Assembly: GCF_017592555.1 (NCBI RefSeq)
Contig: NZ_JAGFNS010000005.1
Location: 51,231 to 115,230, forward strand
DNA: 64,000 bases
Source: Actinoplanes flavus
GTDB lineage: Bacteria > Actinomycetota > Actinomycetes > Mycobacteriales > Micromonosporaceae
Reading direction: 5' to 3'
A model generated the notes under the pieces. That model ran no database searches. It was not told the origin of the DNA and saw only the letters and a program-made list of their open reading frames with translations. The position numbers and the translations under genes are program-made. Below are positions 26,513 to 35,616 of the stretch, one piece after another (within the stretch, counting starts at the first letter, position 1; each line of letters begins with the position of its first letter).

Positions 26513-28777
26513 ATGGCAACCGTCGCCGGGCCGCTGCCCGTGGCCCCGAACCAGATCGAGCTGGCGATCGGCGGCATGACCTGCGCCTCCTGCGCCGCGC
26601 GGATCGAGAAGAAACTCAACCGCATGGACGGCGTGGTCGCGACCGTCAACTACGCCACCGAGAAGGCCAGCGTCGCCTATCCCGACGGGGTGAGCGCCGA
26701 GGACCTGATCGCCACCGTCGAGAAGACCGGCTACACCGCGAAGCTCCCGCCGCCACCGCAACAGCCCGGCGACGACCCGGCCGAGCAGACGCAGCCGGTC
26801 GACGAACTCCAGACTTTGCGGACCCGGCTGTTCACCTCGATCGTGCTCAGCGTGCCGGTGGTGCTGCTGGCGATGGTGCCGGCCTGGCAGTTCACCTACT
26901 GGCAGTGGCTGTCGCTGACCCTGGCCGCGCCGGTCGTGGTCTGGGGCGGGCTGCCGTTCCACAAGGCCGCGTGGACCAACCTGCGCCACGGCGCCGCGAC
27001 CATGGACACCCTCATCTCCATGGGCACGATCGCCGCGTTCGGCTGGTCGCTGTGGGCACTGTTCTTCGGTACCGCCGGCATCCCGGGGATGACGCACCCG
27101 TTCAGCCTCGACATCGGCACCACCGCCGGCGCCGGCGCCATCTACCTGGAAGCCGCCGCCGGAGTCACCACCTTCATCCTCGCCGGCCGCTACTTCGAGG
27201 CCCGCTCCAAACGCCGGGCCGGCGCCGCCATGCGCGCACTGCTGGAACTCGGCGCCAAGGACGTCGCGGTGCTGCGCGACGGCACCGAACGGCGGATCCC
27301 AGTCACCGACCTGACCGTGGGGGACCGGTTCGTCGTGCGGCCGGGCGAGAAGATCGCCACCGACGGCGTCATCGAGGACGGCACCTCAGCCGTGGACGCG
27401 AGCATGCTCACCGGTGAGTCCGTGCCGGTCGAAGTCGCCCCCGGCGATCCGGTCGTCGGCGCGACCGTCAACGCCGGTGGCCGGCTGATCGTGCGTGCCA
27501 CCCGGATCGGCGCCGACACCCAGCTCGCGCAGATGGCGAAACTCGTTGAGCAGGCTCAGACCGGTAAAGCCGCCGTTCAGCGGCTTGCGGACCGGATCTC
27601 CGGTGTGTTCGTGCCGATCGTGATCGCCCTCGCCGTCGCGACGCTCGGCTGGTGGGTGGGCACCGGTTCCGGCTGGACGGCCGCGTTCACCGCCGCGGTC
27701 GCCGTGCTGATCATCGCCTGCCCCTGCGCGCTCGGCCTGGCCACGCCGACGGCGCTGTTGGTCGGCACCGGCCGCGGCGCGCAGCTCGGGATCCTGATCA
27801 AAGGCCCCGAGACCCTCGAGTCGACCCGGACCGTGGACACCGTCGTGCTCGACAAGACCGGCACCGTCACCACCGGCCGGATGAGCCTGGTCGACGTCGT
27901 CCCCGCCGACGGCGTGAACCGTGACGAGTTGCTGCGCCTGGCCGGGGCAGTCGAGGCCGCCTCCGAGCACCCGATCGCCCAGGCCATCGCCGCAGCAGCC
28001 GCCGACGAAGCACCGCTGCCGCCGACCACCGGGTTCGCCAGCACCGAAGGACTCGGCGTCACCGGCACGGTCGACGGATACTCCGTGCACGTCGGCCGCC
28101 CGGCACTGCTGCGCCAGGCCGGGTTGGCCGTGCCCGCCGACGTCGAGCAGGCCGTCGCCACCGCGCACGCGGCGGGACAGACCGCCGTCGTCGCGGGCTG
28201 GGACGGTCAGGCCCGCGGCGTGCTGGCCGTCGCCGACACCGTGAAGCCGACCAGCCGCGCCGCCGTCGCCCAGCTACGGGCGCTGGGCCTGTCACCGGTG
28301 CTGCTCACCGGCGACAACGAGACCGTCGCCCGGGCCGTGGCCGCGCAGGTCGGCATCGACGAGGTGATCGCCGAGGTCCTGCCGGCCGACAAGGTCGACG
28401 TCGTCAAACGCCTGCAGGAACAGGGCAAGGTCGTGGCGATGGTCGGCGATGGCGTCAACGATGCCGCCGCGCTGGCCCAGGCCGACCTCGGGTTGGCCAT
28501 GGGTACCGGCACCGACGCCGCCATCGAGGCGTCCGACCTGACCCTGGTCCGCGGTGACCTGATGGCCGCCGCCGACGCGATCCGCCTGTCGCGGCGAACT
28601 CTGCGCATCATCAAGAGCAACCTGTTCTGGGCGTTCGCCTACAACGTGGCCGCCCTCCCGCTGGCCGCTGCCGGACTGCTCAACCCGATGATCGCCGGAG
28701 CGGCGATGGCGTTCAGTTCGGTGTTCGTCGTCGCCAACAGCCTCCGGTTGCGCCGTTTCGCCAGCATCACGAAGTAG
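26513..28777 (+). CDS. copA: P1B-type Cu(I) ATPase, CPC (CopA) class
   Basis: 754 residues from ATG 26513, six bases after AGGAGG. One N-terminal HMA domain with M22-T-C24-A-S-C27 is followed by eight membrane helices. Landmarks: LTGESVPV in the actuator, C403-P-C405, D447-KTGTVT, EHP in the nucleotide domain, and [10 protein letters not shown]. This is the P1B-1 Cu(I) exporter class. It is the last gene of the copper operon and is followed by a strong 17-bp hairpin. The CPH ATPase at 14235 is a different subclass. Confidence 0.95.
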   Translation: MATVAGPLPVAPNQIELAIGGMTCASCAARIEKKLNRMDGVVATVNYATEKASVAYPDGVSAEDLIATVEKTGYTAKLPPPPQQPGDDPAEQTQPVDELQTLRTRLFTSIVLSVPVVLLAMVPAWQFTYWQWLSLTLAAPVVVWGGLPFHKAAWTNLRHGAATMDTLISMGTIAAFGWSLWALFFGTAGIPGMTHPFSLDIGTTAGAGAIYLEAAAGVTTFILAGRYFEARSKRRAGAAMRALLELGAKDVAVLRDGTERRIPVTDLTVGDRFVVRPGEKIATDGVIEDGTSAVDASMLTGESVPVEVAPGDPVVGATVNAGGRLIVRATRIGADTQLAQMAKLVEQAQTGKAAVQRLADRISGVFVPIVIALAVATLGWWVGTGSGWTAAFTAAVAVLIIACPCALGLATPTALLVGTGRGAQLGILIKGPETLESTRTVDTVVLDKTGTVTTGRMSLVDVVPADGVNRDELLRLAGAVEAASEHPIAQAIAAAAADEAPLPPTTGFASTEGLGVTGTVDGYSVHVGRPALLRQAGLAVPADVEQAVATAHAAGQTAVVAGWDGQARGVLAVADTVKPTSRAAVAQLRALGLSPVLLTGDNETVARAVAAQVGIDEVIAEVLPADKVDVVKRLQEQGKVVAMVGDGVNDAAALAQADLGLAMGTGTDAAIEASDLTLVRGDLMAAADAIRLSRRTLRIIKSNLFWAFAYNVAALPLAAAGLLNPMIAGAAMAFSSVFVVANSLRLRRFASITK

Positions 28778-28785
28778 GCGTACGA

Positions 28786-28830
28786 CAGCGCCGCCTGCAC
28801 CCCCGCCAAGGACGGGTGCAGGCGGCGCTG
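28786..28830. terminator. Strong bidirectional terminator hairpin after copA
   Basis: A perfect 17-base-pair stem (28786-28802 with 28814-28830, beginning CAGCGCCGCC) and an 11-base loop, nine bases after the copA stop and between convergent genes. No T tract, as usual in high-GC actinobacteria. Confidence 0.85.
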
Positions 28831-28873
28831 CGTGGAGCCCTGACGCCAAGAGCGATCAGCAGGGGGAACCGAC

Positions 28874-29458
28874 TCAGACCAGGCGCCGGACGACGTAGTT
28901 CTTGCTCCAGATCTTCTGCTTGGTGACCGTCTTGCCGGTCCGCGGCGACGCCCACATCTTGCCGCCGCCGGCGTAGATGCCGGCATGGGTGCCCTTGGTA
29001 CCCTTGCGGATGACGATCAGGTCACCGGGGCGGGCGTTGGACTTGGCGACGGCCTTGCCGTACCGCTGCTGCAGATGGGCCTTGTGCGGAAGTTTCTTGC
29101 CCGCCGCCTTCTTGTAGACGTACATCGTGTAGCCCGAGCAGTCGAACCGTTTGGGCCCGGCCGCGCCGAACTTGTACTTCTTGCCCTTGTGCTTCGCCGC
29201 CTCGGTCAGCACACGGTTCGCGGCCGCCTTGGACCTGGCGGCCTGGGACGCTGCCGCCTTGACGGTGATGCCGGTCTGGCTGAACGCCACGCTGGTCTGC
29301 GAGGACACCTGTGTGGTGGCGACCGCCGAGGATGGCGGCGCGGCGGAGGCTGACTGCGGTGTGCCGAGTCCGCCGGTCAGAAGACCGAGACCCACGGACA
29401 GGGCGAGAGTGCCGACTCCCAGGGTACGGGCGGGCCGGCTCAGGGTGCTTACGCGCAC
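28874..29458 (-). CDS. NlpC/P60 peptidoglycan hydrolase
   Basis: 194 residues from GTG 29458, preceded by GGAGGG. A signal peptide ends near SASAAPPSS. The C-terminal NlpC/P60 domain has RFDCSGYTMYVYKKA (nucleophile Cys) and KGTHAGIYAGGGKMW (catalytic His). It should cleave within peptide stems of peptidoglycan outside the cell. The upstream leader looks like a c-di-AMP riboswitch, a known arrangement for actinobacterial wall hydrolases. Confidence 0.9.
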   Translation of the reverse strand: MRVSTLSRPARTLGVGTLALSVGLGLLTGGLGTPQSASAAPPSSAVATTQVSSQTSVAFSQTGITVKAAASQAARSKAAANRVLTEAAKHKGKKYKFGAAGPKRFDCSGYTMYVYKKAAGKKLPHKAHLQQRYGKAVAKSNARPGDLIVIRKGTKGTHAGIYAGGGKMWASPRTGKTVTKQKIWSKNYVVRRLV

Positions 29459-29477
29459 GGTGAAGGAATCCCTCCGG

Positions 29478-29630
29478 CACGCCTGCGAGGTTAGCTGTCG
29501 GGTTCGGGCGCGAAGGTTGCCCGGCCGCACGCTGGCGGCTTCACCCCGAGGCCCTCATGTCCCGGCCACCGCAGTGCGGTGTGCCGGTCGAGGACCGATA
29601 GTGGTTCCCCCGTCCCTGCCCCCGATTGCC
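29478..29630 (-). ncRNA. c-di-AMP (ydaO-type) riboswitch
   Basis: Read on the minus strand, the leader holds GGGGGAACCAC near its 5' side, GGGGTGAAGCCGC in the middle and CCCGACAGCTAACCTCGCAG at the 3' side, just before the ribosome site of the NlpC/P60 gene. These are the conserved blocks of the ydaO/c-di-AMP riboswitch in actinobacteria. Ends are approximate. It should turn the hydrolase off when c-di-AMP is high. Confidence 0.82.
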
Positions 29631-29639
29631 TCATGACTC

Positions 29640-30213
29640 GTCATGTGGGCGCGTGCCGCCGGACCGGGGCAGGGCTCGGCGTGGTCCAGGTCGGCACGAC
29701 CGGCGAGCCTGTGCCCGCCGCCTCTCCTTGATAGCCCAGCCCGCGCCGACCCTCGACCCGCGAATTGCTCACCCACAGTGATGGCATCACGGGACGGAGT
29801 CCGGTTTGTAGGGCAGCTGCGAGGTTTGTCAATACCCTGTGCTGATATGTGATTGACGTGGAGTGATGTTGATCTGTGAAAGGGAACACGCGGACCCGAA
29901 CGTGGTGGCTGTGCGTGGCCCGGCGGGGTCACCCGTTGCGTCGTGTCCACGGTGACTTCCGGCCCGCCGATCGTGACCGGATGTCCGCGCCTCATCGCCC
30001 GAACCGGCCACCTGCAGTCGAGGGTGACCGCATGCCGCGCGTCCCGCGCTGACCGGTTACGGCGGCGATGCAACGCAGACGCAACCGCAGGACTGATCAA
30101 CCGGCCGTGCCGTCGAGCGATGAGGCAGACCCGACCGATGGCATCGCCGGTTGATGCCGTCGCATCTGACGGGTGGTCCAGCGGCGTTTCGGGAAGCGGT
30201 GAGGAGGCAGGCT
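29640..30213. other. Long intergenic region
   Basis: About 570 bases between the riboswitch and the FliF-C-like gene. An AT-richer part (29820-29890) contains TTGACG at about 29852 and may hold a promoter. No protein-like frame and no repeat was found. Confidence 0.45.
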
Positions 30214-31233
30214 GTGAGCAATCGTTTCGTCCTGGCTGCCCAAGGTTCGGGCAGTTCGTCTAGCGGCAGGCGTGCCGGAATCCTGATCGTCGCGCTCCTG
30301 GCGCTGACCCTTGCCGGGGGCGCGAGTGTCGGTGCCGGGCCCGCGTATGCGGGCGCCGCGTCGGCGCAGCGGAAGGCGATCACGGGTGCCTCCACCGTCA
30401 CGCGAGGCTCCGGCAGCGGCTTGCTCCGCGTGGCGCCCGGCACTGATGCCACCACCGCGGCCTTTCAGGACCGGATGGAAGCCGCCGTGCAGCACCTGCT
30501 GGACACCGTGCTCGGCCCTGGCCGCTCGACGGTCGCCACCACCGTGGAGCTCGACCTCGACCAGGTCACGACATCCAGCAGCACCTACCGGCGGAGCCCG
30601 TTCGCCGGTGCCCTGTCCGAGCGGATCAGCGGGCGCTCCTACGTCGGTGACAACGGCGGCACCCGTTACGACAGCAGCAACGTGGCGCGCGTCAACGCCC
30701 TTGACGAACTGCACGAGACCCGCCGTAACGCACCCGGCGGCATCATCAAACTGAGCGTCGCCGTCCTCGTCGACGAAGCCGCCGCGACGAAAGTCGACCT
30801 GGCTCAGGTTCGTGAACTGGTCGCCGTGGCCGCCGGTATCGAGGCGGGCCGTGGTGATCGCGTGACGGTCGCCGCGATGCCGATGCGCATCGCTACGGCC
30901 ATCCCCGCCGACACGGCTGTCGCGCAGCCCGATACCGAATCTGCAGTCCGGCTGCGGACCTCGCTCATCGCCGTGGTTCTGATCCTGCTGACCTGTGCCA
31001 CGCTGCTGGCCATCCGGAGGCGACGGCGAGGGGCCGCAGTGGCCTCGGCGGCAGCCGACCACCGAGAGCTGCTCCGTGCCCAGCTGCACATCCAGCGCAC
31101 TGCAGTCCCGGCTGCGGCCGTGCCGATCGCTACCGCACCTGACGAGGGCAGGCTGCGGCAGCGCGCGATCGGGTCGGTCGACCCGGCGCAGACCGCACAG
31201 CACTTGCGAGACTGGATCGGCTCCGGCCGGTAG
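30214..31233 (+). CDS. Orphan FliF-C-domain membrane protein
   Basis: 339 residues from GTG 30214, six bases after GAGGAGG. An N-terminal membrane segment (AGILIVALLALTLAGGASVG) is followed by an extracytoplasmic domain: HLLDTVLGPGRSTVATTVEL, then GGIIKLSVAVLVDE, and GIEAGRGDRVTVAAMPM. These match the C-terminal (YscJ/FliF-C) part of the flagellar MS-ring protein. A second membrane helix (LRTSLIAVVLILLTCATLLA) and a cytoplasmic tail with WIGSGR-like end follow. No other flagellar gene is nearby, and the N-terminal ring domains are absent. Role unknown; ring formation is possible. Confidence 0.7.
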   Translation: MSNRFVLAAQGSGSSSSGRRAGILIVALLALTLAGGASVGAGPAYAGAASAQRKAITGASTVTRGSGSGLLRVAPGTDATTAAFQDRMEAAVQHLLDTVLGPGRSTVATTVELDLDQVTTSSSTYRRSPFAGALSERISGRSYVGDNGGTRYDSSNVARVNALDELHETRRNAPGGIIKLSVAVLVDEAAATKVDLAQVRELVAVAAGIEAGRGDRVTVAAMPMRIATAIPADTAVAQPDTESAVRLRTSLIAVVLILLTCATLLAIRRRRRGAAVASAAADHRELLRAQLHIQRTAVPAAAVPIATAPDEGRLRQRAIGSVDPAQTAQHLRDWIGSGR

Positions 31234-31248
31234 GAACGGGCGGCCGGC

Positions 31249-31548
31249 TCAGGACTTCACGAGCCGGGCGATCGCTGCGCTCGCATCCTTGATCTTCGCG
31301 TCCACGTCGCCTTCGGCGGCGGCGTGGACCACGCAGTGGCGCAGATGATCCTCGAGCAGGCCGACGGCGACCGCGTGCAAGGCGCTCTTCGCGGCTGAGA
31401 TCTGGGTCAGGATGTCGATGCAGTAGGTGTCCTCGTCGACCATCCGCTGCAGTCCGCGGATCTGCCCCTCGACCCGCTTCAGCCGGGCCATCAGCGCTTG
31501 TTTCTCCGCCGAGTACCCGTGCGGCCCGGCCGGTTTCGCCTCACTCAT
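31249..31548 (-). CDS. csoR: CsoR-family copper-sensing repressor
   Basis: 99 residues from ATG 31548. The four-helix CsoR fold shows LKRVEGQIRGLQRMVDEDTY, then C-I-D-I-L and HLRHCVVHAA, giving the Cys-His-Cys Cu(I) ligand set. It is convergent with the FliF-C-like gene and divergent from an LRI-ending small protein. A GATACC/GGTATC inverted repeat at 31558-31576 may be its own operator. A second CsoR is at 35223. Confidence 0.9.
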   Translation of the reverse strand: MSEAKPAGPHGYSAEKQALMARLKRVEGQIRGLQRMVDEDTYCIDILTQISAAKSALHAVAVGLLEDHLRHCVVHAAAEGDVDAKIKDASAAIARLVKS

Positions 31549-31557
31549 GCCGTGCAA

Positions 31558-31576
31558 GATACCCGGCACCGGTATC
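31558..31576. promoter_or_regulatory. Degenerate CsoR-like inverted repeat
   Basis: GATACC-CGGCACC-GGTATC in the gap between the csoR gene and the divergent His-rich gene. It keeps the outer ATACC/GGTAT of CsoR boxes but not the G/C tract. Autoregulation is inferred. Confidence 0.45.
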
Positions 31577-31674
31577 CACCGGCGGCGGCCGCGGCACACC
31601 TTTTCGGCGGCGCCGCGCCCGCCCGCGGTGACCACGCGGCCGTCGCACCTACGATGTCGTAACCTGGCCCGGTG

Positions 31675-32052
31675 ATGCGACCCCACCAGCCGACGGCCTC
31701 ATGGCTGCTGCGCTGGCTGCTGGTCGTGGTCACCCTGGCCGGCGTCGGGCTCGTGCAAAGCACACACTGCACCACCGGCCCGCACGAGACGAGCCTTGCC
31801 GCAGCTGCAGGCCATCACCACGAAAGCCCGGCAGCCGGGCAGCACCGTACGACGAGCCGGCCGGCAGACACCACAGCCGGGCACTGCGACGTGAACGCCC
31901 CCATCGCCGAACCCGCTGTACGGGCCGGCGTCGTCACGCTCCCGGCGATGACCGCCTGCGCCGACACCAGCGCCCCGGCCGCAGCGCTGCCGCTGATCGC
32001 GTTGCGGGCACCGGCCGTCACCTTGACCCAAATCGGTATAAGCCGCATATAG
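31675..32052 (+). CDS. His-rich small exported protein ending in SRI
   Basis: 125 residues from ATG 31675 (GTG 31672 just before it). A signal-anchor (WLLRWLLVVVTLAGVGLV) is followed by a His/Cys-containing middle (AAAGHHHESPAAGQHR, TAGHCDVN) and an apolar end LTQIGISRI. The final codons are again CGC ATA TAG. Divergent from csoR and upstream of the third pseudo-hydrolase, so it repeats the gene order of 8996-10138 and 40328-41431. Confidence 0.65.
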   Translation: MRPHQPTASWLLRWLLVVVTLAGVGLVQSTHCTTGPHETSLAAAAGHHHESPAAGQHRTTSRPADTTAGHCDVNAPIAEPAVRAGVVTLPAMTACADTSAPAAALPLIALRAPAVTLTQIGISRI

Positions 32053-32069
32053 GACACCGGTCGTGAACA

Positions 32070-32093
32070 CGTATCCCCGGGCACGGGGATACG
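32070..32093. terminator. Perfect 9-bp hairpin between His-rich gene and pseudo-hydrolase
   Basis: CGTATCCCC (32070-32078) pairs with GGGGATACG (32085-32093) around a six-base loop, 17 bases after the stop. Terminator or attenuator; its GTATCCCC/GGGGATAC arms also recall CsoR boxes, so binding cannot be excluded. Confidence 0.5.
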
Positions 32094-32272
32094 CGTTCCT
32101 CGCAGCCGATGGCCACAACACACGTGAAGCGCCACGCCCGCCCGGCGATGGCGCCCACCTGTCTTCTGCGCGAAAGCCGAACCTTCGTGAACCGTCACGC
32201 CGTTATCACCAGTCAGTATCGATCGCACCGCGCGAGCGACCGCAGCCCTCTGCCGTACGCGAGGCCGCAGCC

Positions 32273-32989
32273 GTGACCGAGATCCTGCCGCCGTTACGCA
32301 CCACCCACCGATTCGACGCCGCCGGTGGACGGTGGTGCTTCGATCTGTGGGCCGGGACCGGCCGGCCGGTCGTGCTCATCCCCGCGGTGTTGTTCGACCG
32401 GACCTGCTGGTGGCCGGCCGCCGCCGACCTGCGCCCGTACGCCACCGTCGTCGCCGTCGACCTGCCCGGCCACGGCGGCTCACCCGGCCGGGACCACTAC
32501 GACCCCGGCGACCTCGTCGACGACCTGGCCACGCTCATCGCCAGCCTGCAACTGCGCCGCGCCCCCGTCGTCGTCGGGCACGGCCCGTCGGCGGCGCTGG
32601 CCGCCCTGTTCGCCGCGCGCTACGCCACCCACGCCGTGGTGGCCGTCGACCCGATTCCCACGGAGGGACTGTGCGTCGACGTCGACACCTATCTGCGGGA
32701 CCTGCAGATCACCGAACTCCCCGAGCAGTACCGCGGCCTGGTGCGAACCTCCACCGACCCGCGCCTACTCTCCGGCTATGCAGCCGGGCTGCGGCACTGC
32801 CGCCCGGCAACCACCCCGTCCGGGGTCACGGCGGCCCGGCTCGCCGTCTACAGTCGGCCACCGTTCGGGCCCGAGACGCATCCGCAGGCCGCTGACAGGT
32901 GGAGGCAGGAGATCTACGACGTTCCGGGCCGATTCGCGGCCCTCGCCGCCGGCCGCCGGTTCATCACCGACCTGCGGACACTGCTGTGA
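32273..32989 (+). CDS. Alpha/beta-hydrolase-fold pseudoenzyme (third copy)
   Basis: 238 residues from GTG 32273; an open frame continues upstream but the paralogues align from LRTTHRFDAAGG (RRTTHAYGT in copy 1). Fold markers: RPVVLIPAVLFDRTCWWP (the oxyanion-hole His-Gly is replaced by Pro-Ala), AVDLPGHGGSPG and the nucleophile elbow VVVGHGPSAALAALF. The elbow has Gly where catalytic Ser is expected. It is the most diverged copy and has no toroid-like gene after it. Confidence 0.75.
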   Translation: MTEILPPLRTTHRFDAAGGRWCFDLWAGTGRPVVLIPAVLFDRTCWWPAAADLRPYATVVAVDLPGHGGSPGRDHYDPGDLVDDLATLIASLQLRRAPVVVGHGPSAALAALFAARYATHAVVAVDPIPTEGLCVDVDTYLRDLQITELPEQYRGLVRTSTDPRLLSGYAAGLRHCRPATTPSGVTAARLAVYSRPPFGPETHPQAADRWRQEIYDVPGRFAALAAGRRFITDLRTLL

Positions 32990-33012
32990 GACGCCAGCGT
33001 GCGGTATGCCGG

Positions 33013-33957
33013 TCAGTCGTCATTCGTAGAACGCCTCGCCTCGCCGGAGACGACGGGGCCCTTGCGGGTGCGGGCGGGAACGGGCTGGATTCGGTACCCG
33101 GTGCCGTCGCGGTGCAGATGGCCGCCGGTGGGAAGGTGGCTGGCGAGCATCAGGGTGTTGGTGTCGGCGTAGCGGTCCAGGATGGCTCGCCGGGTCTGGC
33201 CGGCCTGGTCGGCGTCGGTGCACAGCGAGGTGCCGAGGTCGGGGCGGCGAAGCTGTAGCGGGTGGTGGATCAGGTCGCCGGCCAGTACGAGCCGCTCATC
33301 GTGGCTGGTGATCTCGACGAGGGTGTGGCCGGGGGTGTGTCCTGGCGCGGGCACGAGACGGACCTCGTCGTCGAGGCGATACCCGGGCGGGCAGCGGTGC
33401 AACTGGCCGGCGGCGTCGAGGGGCAGGACGCTGTCGTGGACGTGTCGCTGTGGCCGGGCGGTCGCATGGACGTACTCGGGCGCGGTGTTCAGATACTGCG
33501 CGGCGGGGAACGTCGGCCGGAGCCGGGTGCCGGTCATGGTGGTGTTCCATCCGACGTGGTCGTGATGCAGGTGGGTGTTGATGACGGTGTCGACGTCGGC
33601 CGGGTCGATGCCCGCCTGCGCCGCGGTGTGCAGCCAGCGGGAGTCCAGGCCCGGGCGAGGACGCGGGCGTCCGGGCTTGGGGCCGCCGAGTCCGGTGTCG
33701 ACGATGATGATCCGGCCGGCCCCGAGGATGGCGAAGCCCTGCGAGGCCATGTGCAGGTAGGGCGTCGATGTGGCGGGGGAGCCGGTGGCGGCGAGCAAGG
33801 CGGTGAGGCTGTCGGCGTCCAGGCCGGGGTAGGTGGCCCGGGCGGGCAGTGCCGGCCCGACGGCCTCGACGAGCGCGACGACACGACGGCGGCCGACCCG
33901 GATCGCCTGCGGTTCGCCGACGGGAATGGTTAACGGTGGCGGACTCGGATGGGTCAT
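33013..33957 (-). CDS. Metallo-beta-lactamase-fold hydrolase
   Basis: 314 residues from ATG 33957, seven bases after AGGAG. A full MBL metal site is visible: NTHLHHDHVGWN (HxHxDH), PAPGHTPGHTLVEI, AGDLIHHP and a late ASHLPTGGH. This is the quorum-quenching/general hydrolase subgroup; substrate unknown. It is divergent from a TetR gene with a clear inverted repeat between them, so its expression is probably substrate-inducible. Confidence 0.85.
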   Translation of the reverse strand: MTHPSPPPLTIPVGEPQAIRVGRRRVVALVEAVGPALPARATYPGLDADSLTALLAATGSPATSTPYLHMASQGFAILGAGRIIIVDTGLGGPKPGRPRPRPGLDSRWLHTAAQAGIDPADVDTVINTHLHHDHVGWNTTMTGTRLRPTFPAAQYLNTAPEYVHATARPQRHVHDSVLPLDAAGQLHRCPPGYRLDDEVRLVPAPGHTPGHTLVEITSHDERLVLAGDLIHHPLQLRRPDLGTSLCTDADQAGQTRRAILDRYADTNTLMLASHLPTGGHLHRDGTGYRIQPVPARTRKGPVVSGEARRSTNDD

Positions 33958-33975
33958 GTGCCTGCTCCTGTTGAC

Positions 33976-34007
33976 GGACAGTGCGTTCATTTCTGAACAT
34001 CGTGTCC
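33976..34007. promoter_or_regulatory. TetR operator between MBL and TetR genes
   Basis: Arms GGACAGTGCGTTCA and TGAACATCGTGTCC, matching at 10 of 14 positions around TTTC. TTGACG at 33971 precedes it as a possible -35. Operator role inferred. Confidence 0.6.
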
Positions 34008-34106
34008 ATCAGCGTGGCCCCCCTGATCGGCTGCGGCCAGGATCAGTCAGCGGCGACGCGTTCACAACGGGACAGTGCGGGAGCGGTTGTCCCGGAACGG
34101 GGAGTG

Positions 34107-34661
34107 ATGATGGCCACGGTCGTTGATCGGCGGGTGCGGCGTACCCGGCCGGCCTTGCGGGCCGCGCTGCTGGACCTCATGGCCGAGCGTCGCTATGAGT
34201 CGGTGACCGTGCAGGACGTCATCGATCGCGCCGACGTGGGCCGGTCGACGTTCTACAACCACTACACCGACAAGGACGCGCTGCTGCGTGACTGCCTTGC
34301 CGGGCTGAACGCGATCATCACCGCGCTGCCCACCACGCAGGCGGAGCGTCGGCTGCTCGGGTTCGCCGTGCCCCTGCTGCGCCATGTCCACCAGCAGCGC
34401 AGCCTCGCTGCCGCACTGCTCGGTGAGAGTGGCAATACGGTGCTGCGCCAGATCGAGCGGATGCTCACCGACACGGTGCGTGACGCGTTCACGGTAGGGG
34501 AGGCTACGCCGCGGGTGCCGGTGTCGGCGCGAGCACGATTCGTCGTCGGCGCCTTCCTGGGGCTGGTCGACTGGTGGCTGTCCGAACAGCCCGAGTTGTC
34601 GCCGGAGCAGGTCGGCGTCATGTTCCACACCTTGGCCGGTAACTCGGACGACCGCCCGTGA
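34107..34661 (+). CDS. TetR-family regulator
   Basis: 184 residues from ATG 34107 (ATG 34110 follows), after GGGGAG. The N-terminal domain reads ESVTVQDVIDRADVGRSTFY, then NHYTDKDALL, typical of TetR. The C-terminal helical domain ends with a VDWWLSEQPELSPEQV helix. It likely represses the divergent MBL hydrolase and itself through the 33976-34007 repeat. Confidence 0.88.
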   Translation: MMATVVDRRVRRTRPALRAALLDLMAERRYESVTVQDVIDRADVGRSTFYNHYTDKDALLRDCLAGLNAIITALPTTQAERRLLGFAVPLLRHVHQQRSLAAALLGESGNTVLRQIERMLTDTVRDAFTVGEATPRVPVSARARFVVGAFLGLVDWWLSEQPELSPEQVGVMFHTLAGNSDDRP

Positions 34662-34818
34662 ATCGCGGGGCATGGCCGCGGGCTCTCCGGGTGCTCACCG
34701 GGCGGGCGTGACGGTGATCGGGGAACGCTCCGTAGCCATGGCCGCGTTCTGCGAGCCGAAGATCGGCTGCAAGTTCCCAGACGCTGACGGTGTCCTGCCG
34801 CCGGTGTAGTTGCCTGCC

Positions 34819-34853
34819 GGCCCGGCGAAAGGGGGGCACCCTTCCGCCGGGCC
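34819..34853. terminator. Bidirectional terminator hairpin
   Basis: GGCCCGGCG (34819-34827) with CGCCGGGCC (34845-34853), continued inside by AAGGG/CCCTT, between convergent TetR and HMA genes. Confidence 0.75.
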
Positions 34854-34892
34854 GCATCTCGTGCGGACGGCGGGCCCGCGGCTCCGGTCAGG

Positions 34893-35171
34893 TCAGCGCA
34901 CGAGCTGGTAGCCGGCTGCGGCGACGGCCGCGGCCACGCTGTCGTCGTCGAGCGCCGCGGCGCTGGTCACCGTGACCGCGCCGGTGGCGACATCGACGCT
35001 GACGTCACGCACGCCGGGAACGTCGGTGAGCTGCTTACTGACCCGGCCGGCGCAGCCGCCGCAAGTCATCCCGGCGACCTGGTACACCGTTCGGGTGCCG
35101 TCCGGCGCCGACGCCGGCTCGGTGACGGGGGTCGTGGTGGCGCAGGCGCATGCGGTATCGCTGCCGCACAT
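34893..35171 (-). CDS. CopZ-like HMA protein with Cys-rich N-terminus
   Basis: 92 residues. The N-terminus has MCGSDTACACATTT, with three cysteines in a CxC arrangement. The HMA domain follows with YQVAGMTCGGCAGRVSKQL and the CxxC copper site. The end AAAGYQLVR is typical. It lies downstream of csoR (35223-35507) on the same strand, so both are probably copper-induced from the 35536 box. The extra cysteines may store metal or act with a partner. Confidence 0.88.
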   Translation of the reverse strand: MCGSDTACACATTTPVTEPASAPDGTRTVYQVAGMTCGGCAGRVSKQLTDVPGVRDVSVDVATGAVTVTSAAALDDDSVAAAVAAAGYQLVR

Positions 35172-35222
35172 CGGCTTCTCCTTGCTGTCGGTGTTGACGG
35201 GGTGCTGCGCTGGGGGAGCGGG

Positions 35223-35507
35223 TCACGCCCGCACGAGGCGGGCGATGGCGTCGGAGGCCTCCTTCAGCTTCGCGTCGGCGTCGGGCCCGCCGTCGCGGGC
35301 CGCGTCGACGACGCAGTGCGCGAGGTGGTCGTCGAGCAGCCCGAGTGCCACGGTCTGCAGCGCCTTGGTCGCGGCGGACACCTGCGTGAGGATGTCGATG
35401 CAGTACGTCTCGTCGTCGACCATGCGTTGCAGTCCGCGGATCTGGCCCTCGATCCGGCGCAGCCGCTTCAGGTAGTCGTCCTTGTCCGTGATGTAGCCAT
35501 GAGCCAT
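35223..35507 (-). CDS. csoR: CsoR-family copper-sensing repressor (second copy)
   Basis: 94 residues from ATG 35507. It has LRRIEGQIRGLQRMVDDETY, C-I-D-I-L and HLAHCVVDAA, with the Cys-His-Cys ligands intact. Shorter N-terminus than the copy at 31249. It is divergent from a DHA2 MFS pump; three CsoR-type boxes lie in the 177-base gap. It likely represses itself, the HMA gene after it and the MFS gene. Confidence 0.92.
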   Translation of the reverse strand: MAHGYITDKDDYLKRLRRIEGQIRGLQRMVDDETYCIDILTQVSAATKALQTVALGLLDDHLAHCVVDAARDGGPDADAKLKEASDAIARLVRA

Positions 35508-35535
35508 GACCCGGCACCCTCCAGCCGTCGCTACC

Positions 35536-35552
35536 GTACCCCCCTAGGGTAT
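35536..35552. promoter_or_regulatory. CsoR-type operator, csoR side
   Basis: GTACCCCCCTAGGGTAT, 29 bases upstream of the csoR start on the minus strand; the reverse complement of the copZ box with one difference. Confidence 0.78.
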
Positions 35553-35616
35553 CTCGGTAAAGCCGCACGTCCAATGCTGTGACGCGGAAGTCAATCGACA
35601 CGCACCCTTGACCGCT

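Noticed and set aside
30214..31233. Complete FliF flagellar ring gene
   Set aside because: Only the C-terminal domain is there, the protein is about 200 residues too short, and no other flagellar genes occur.
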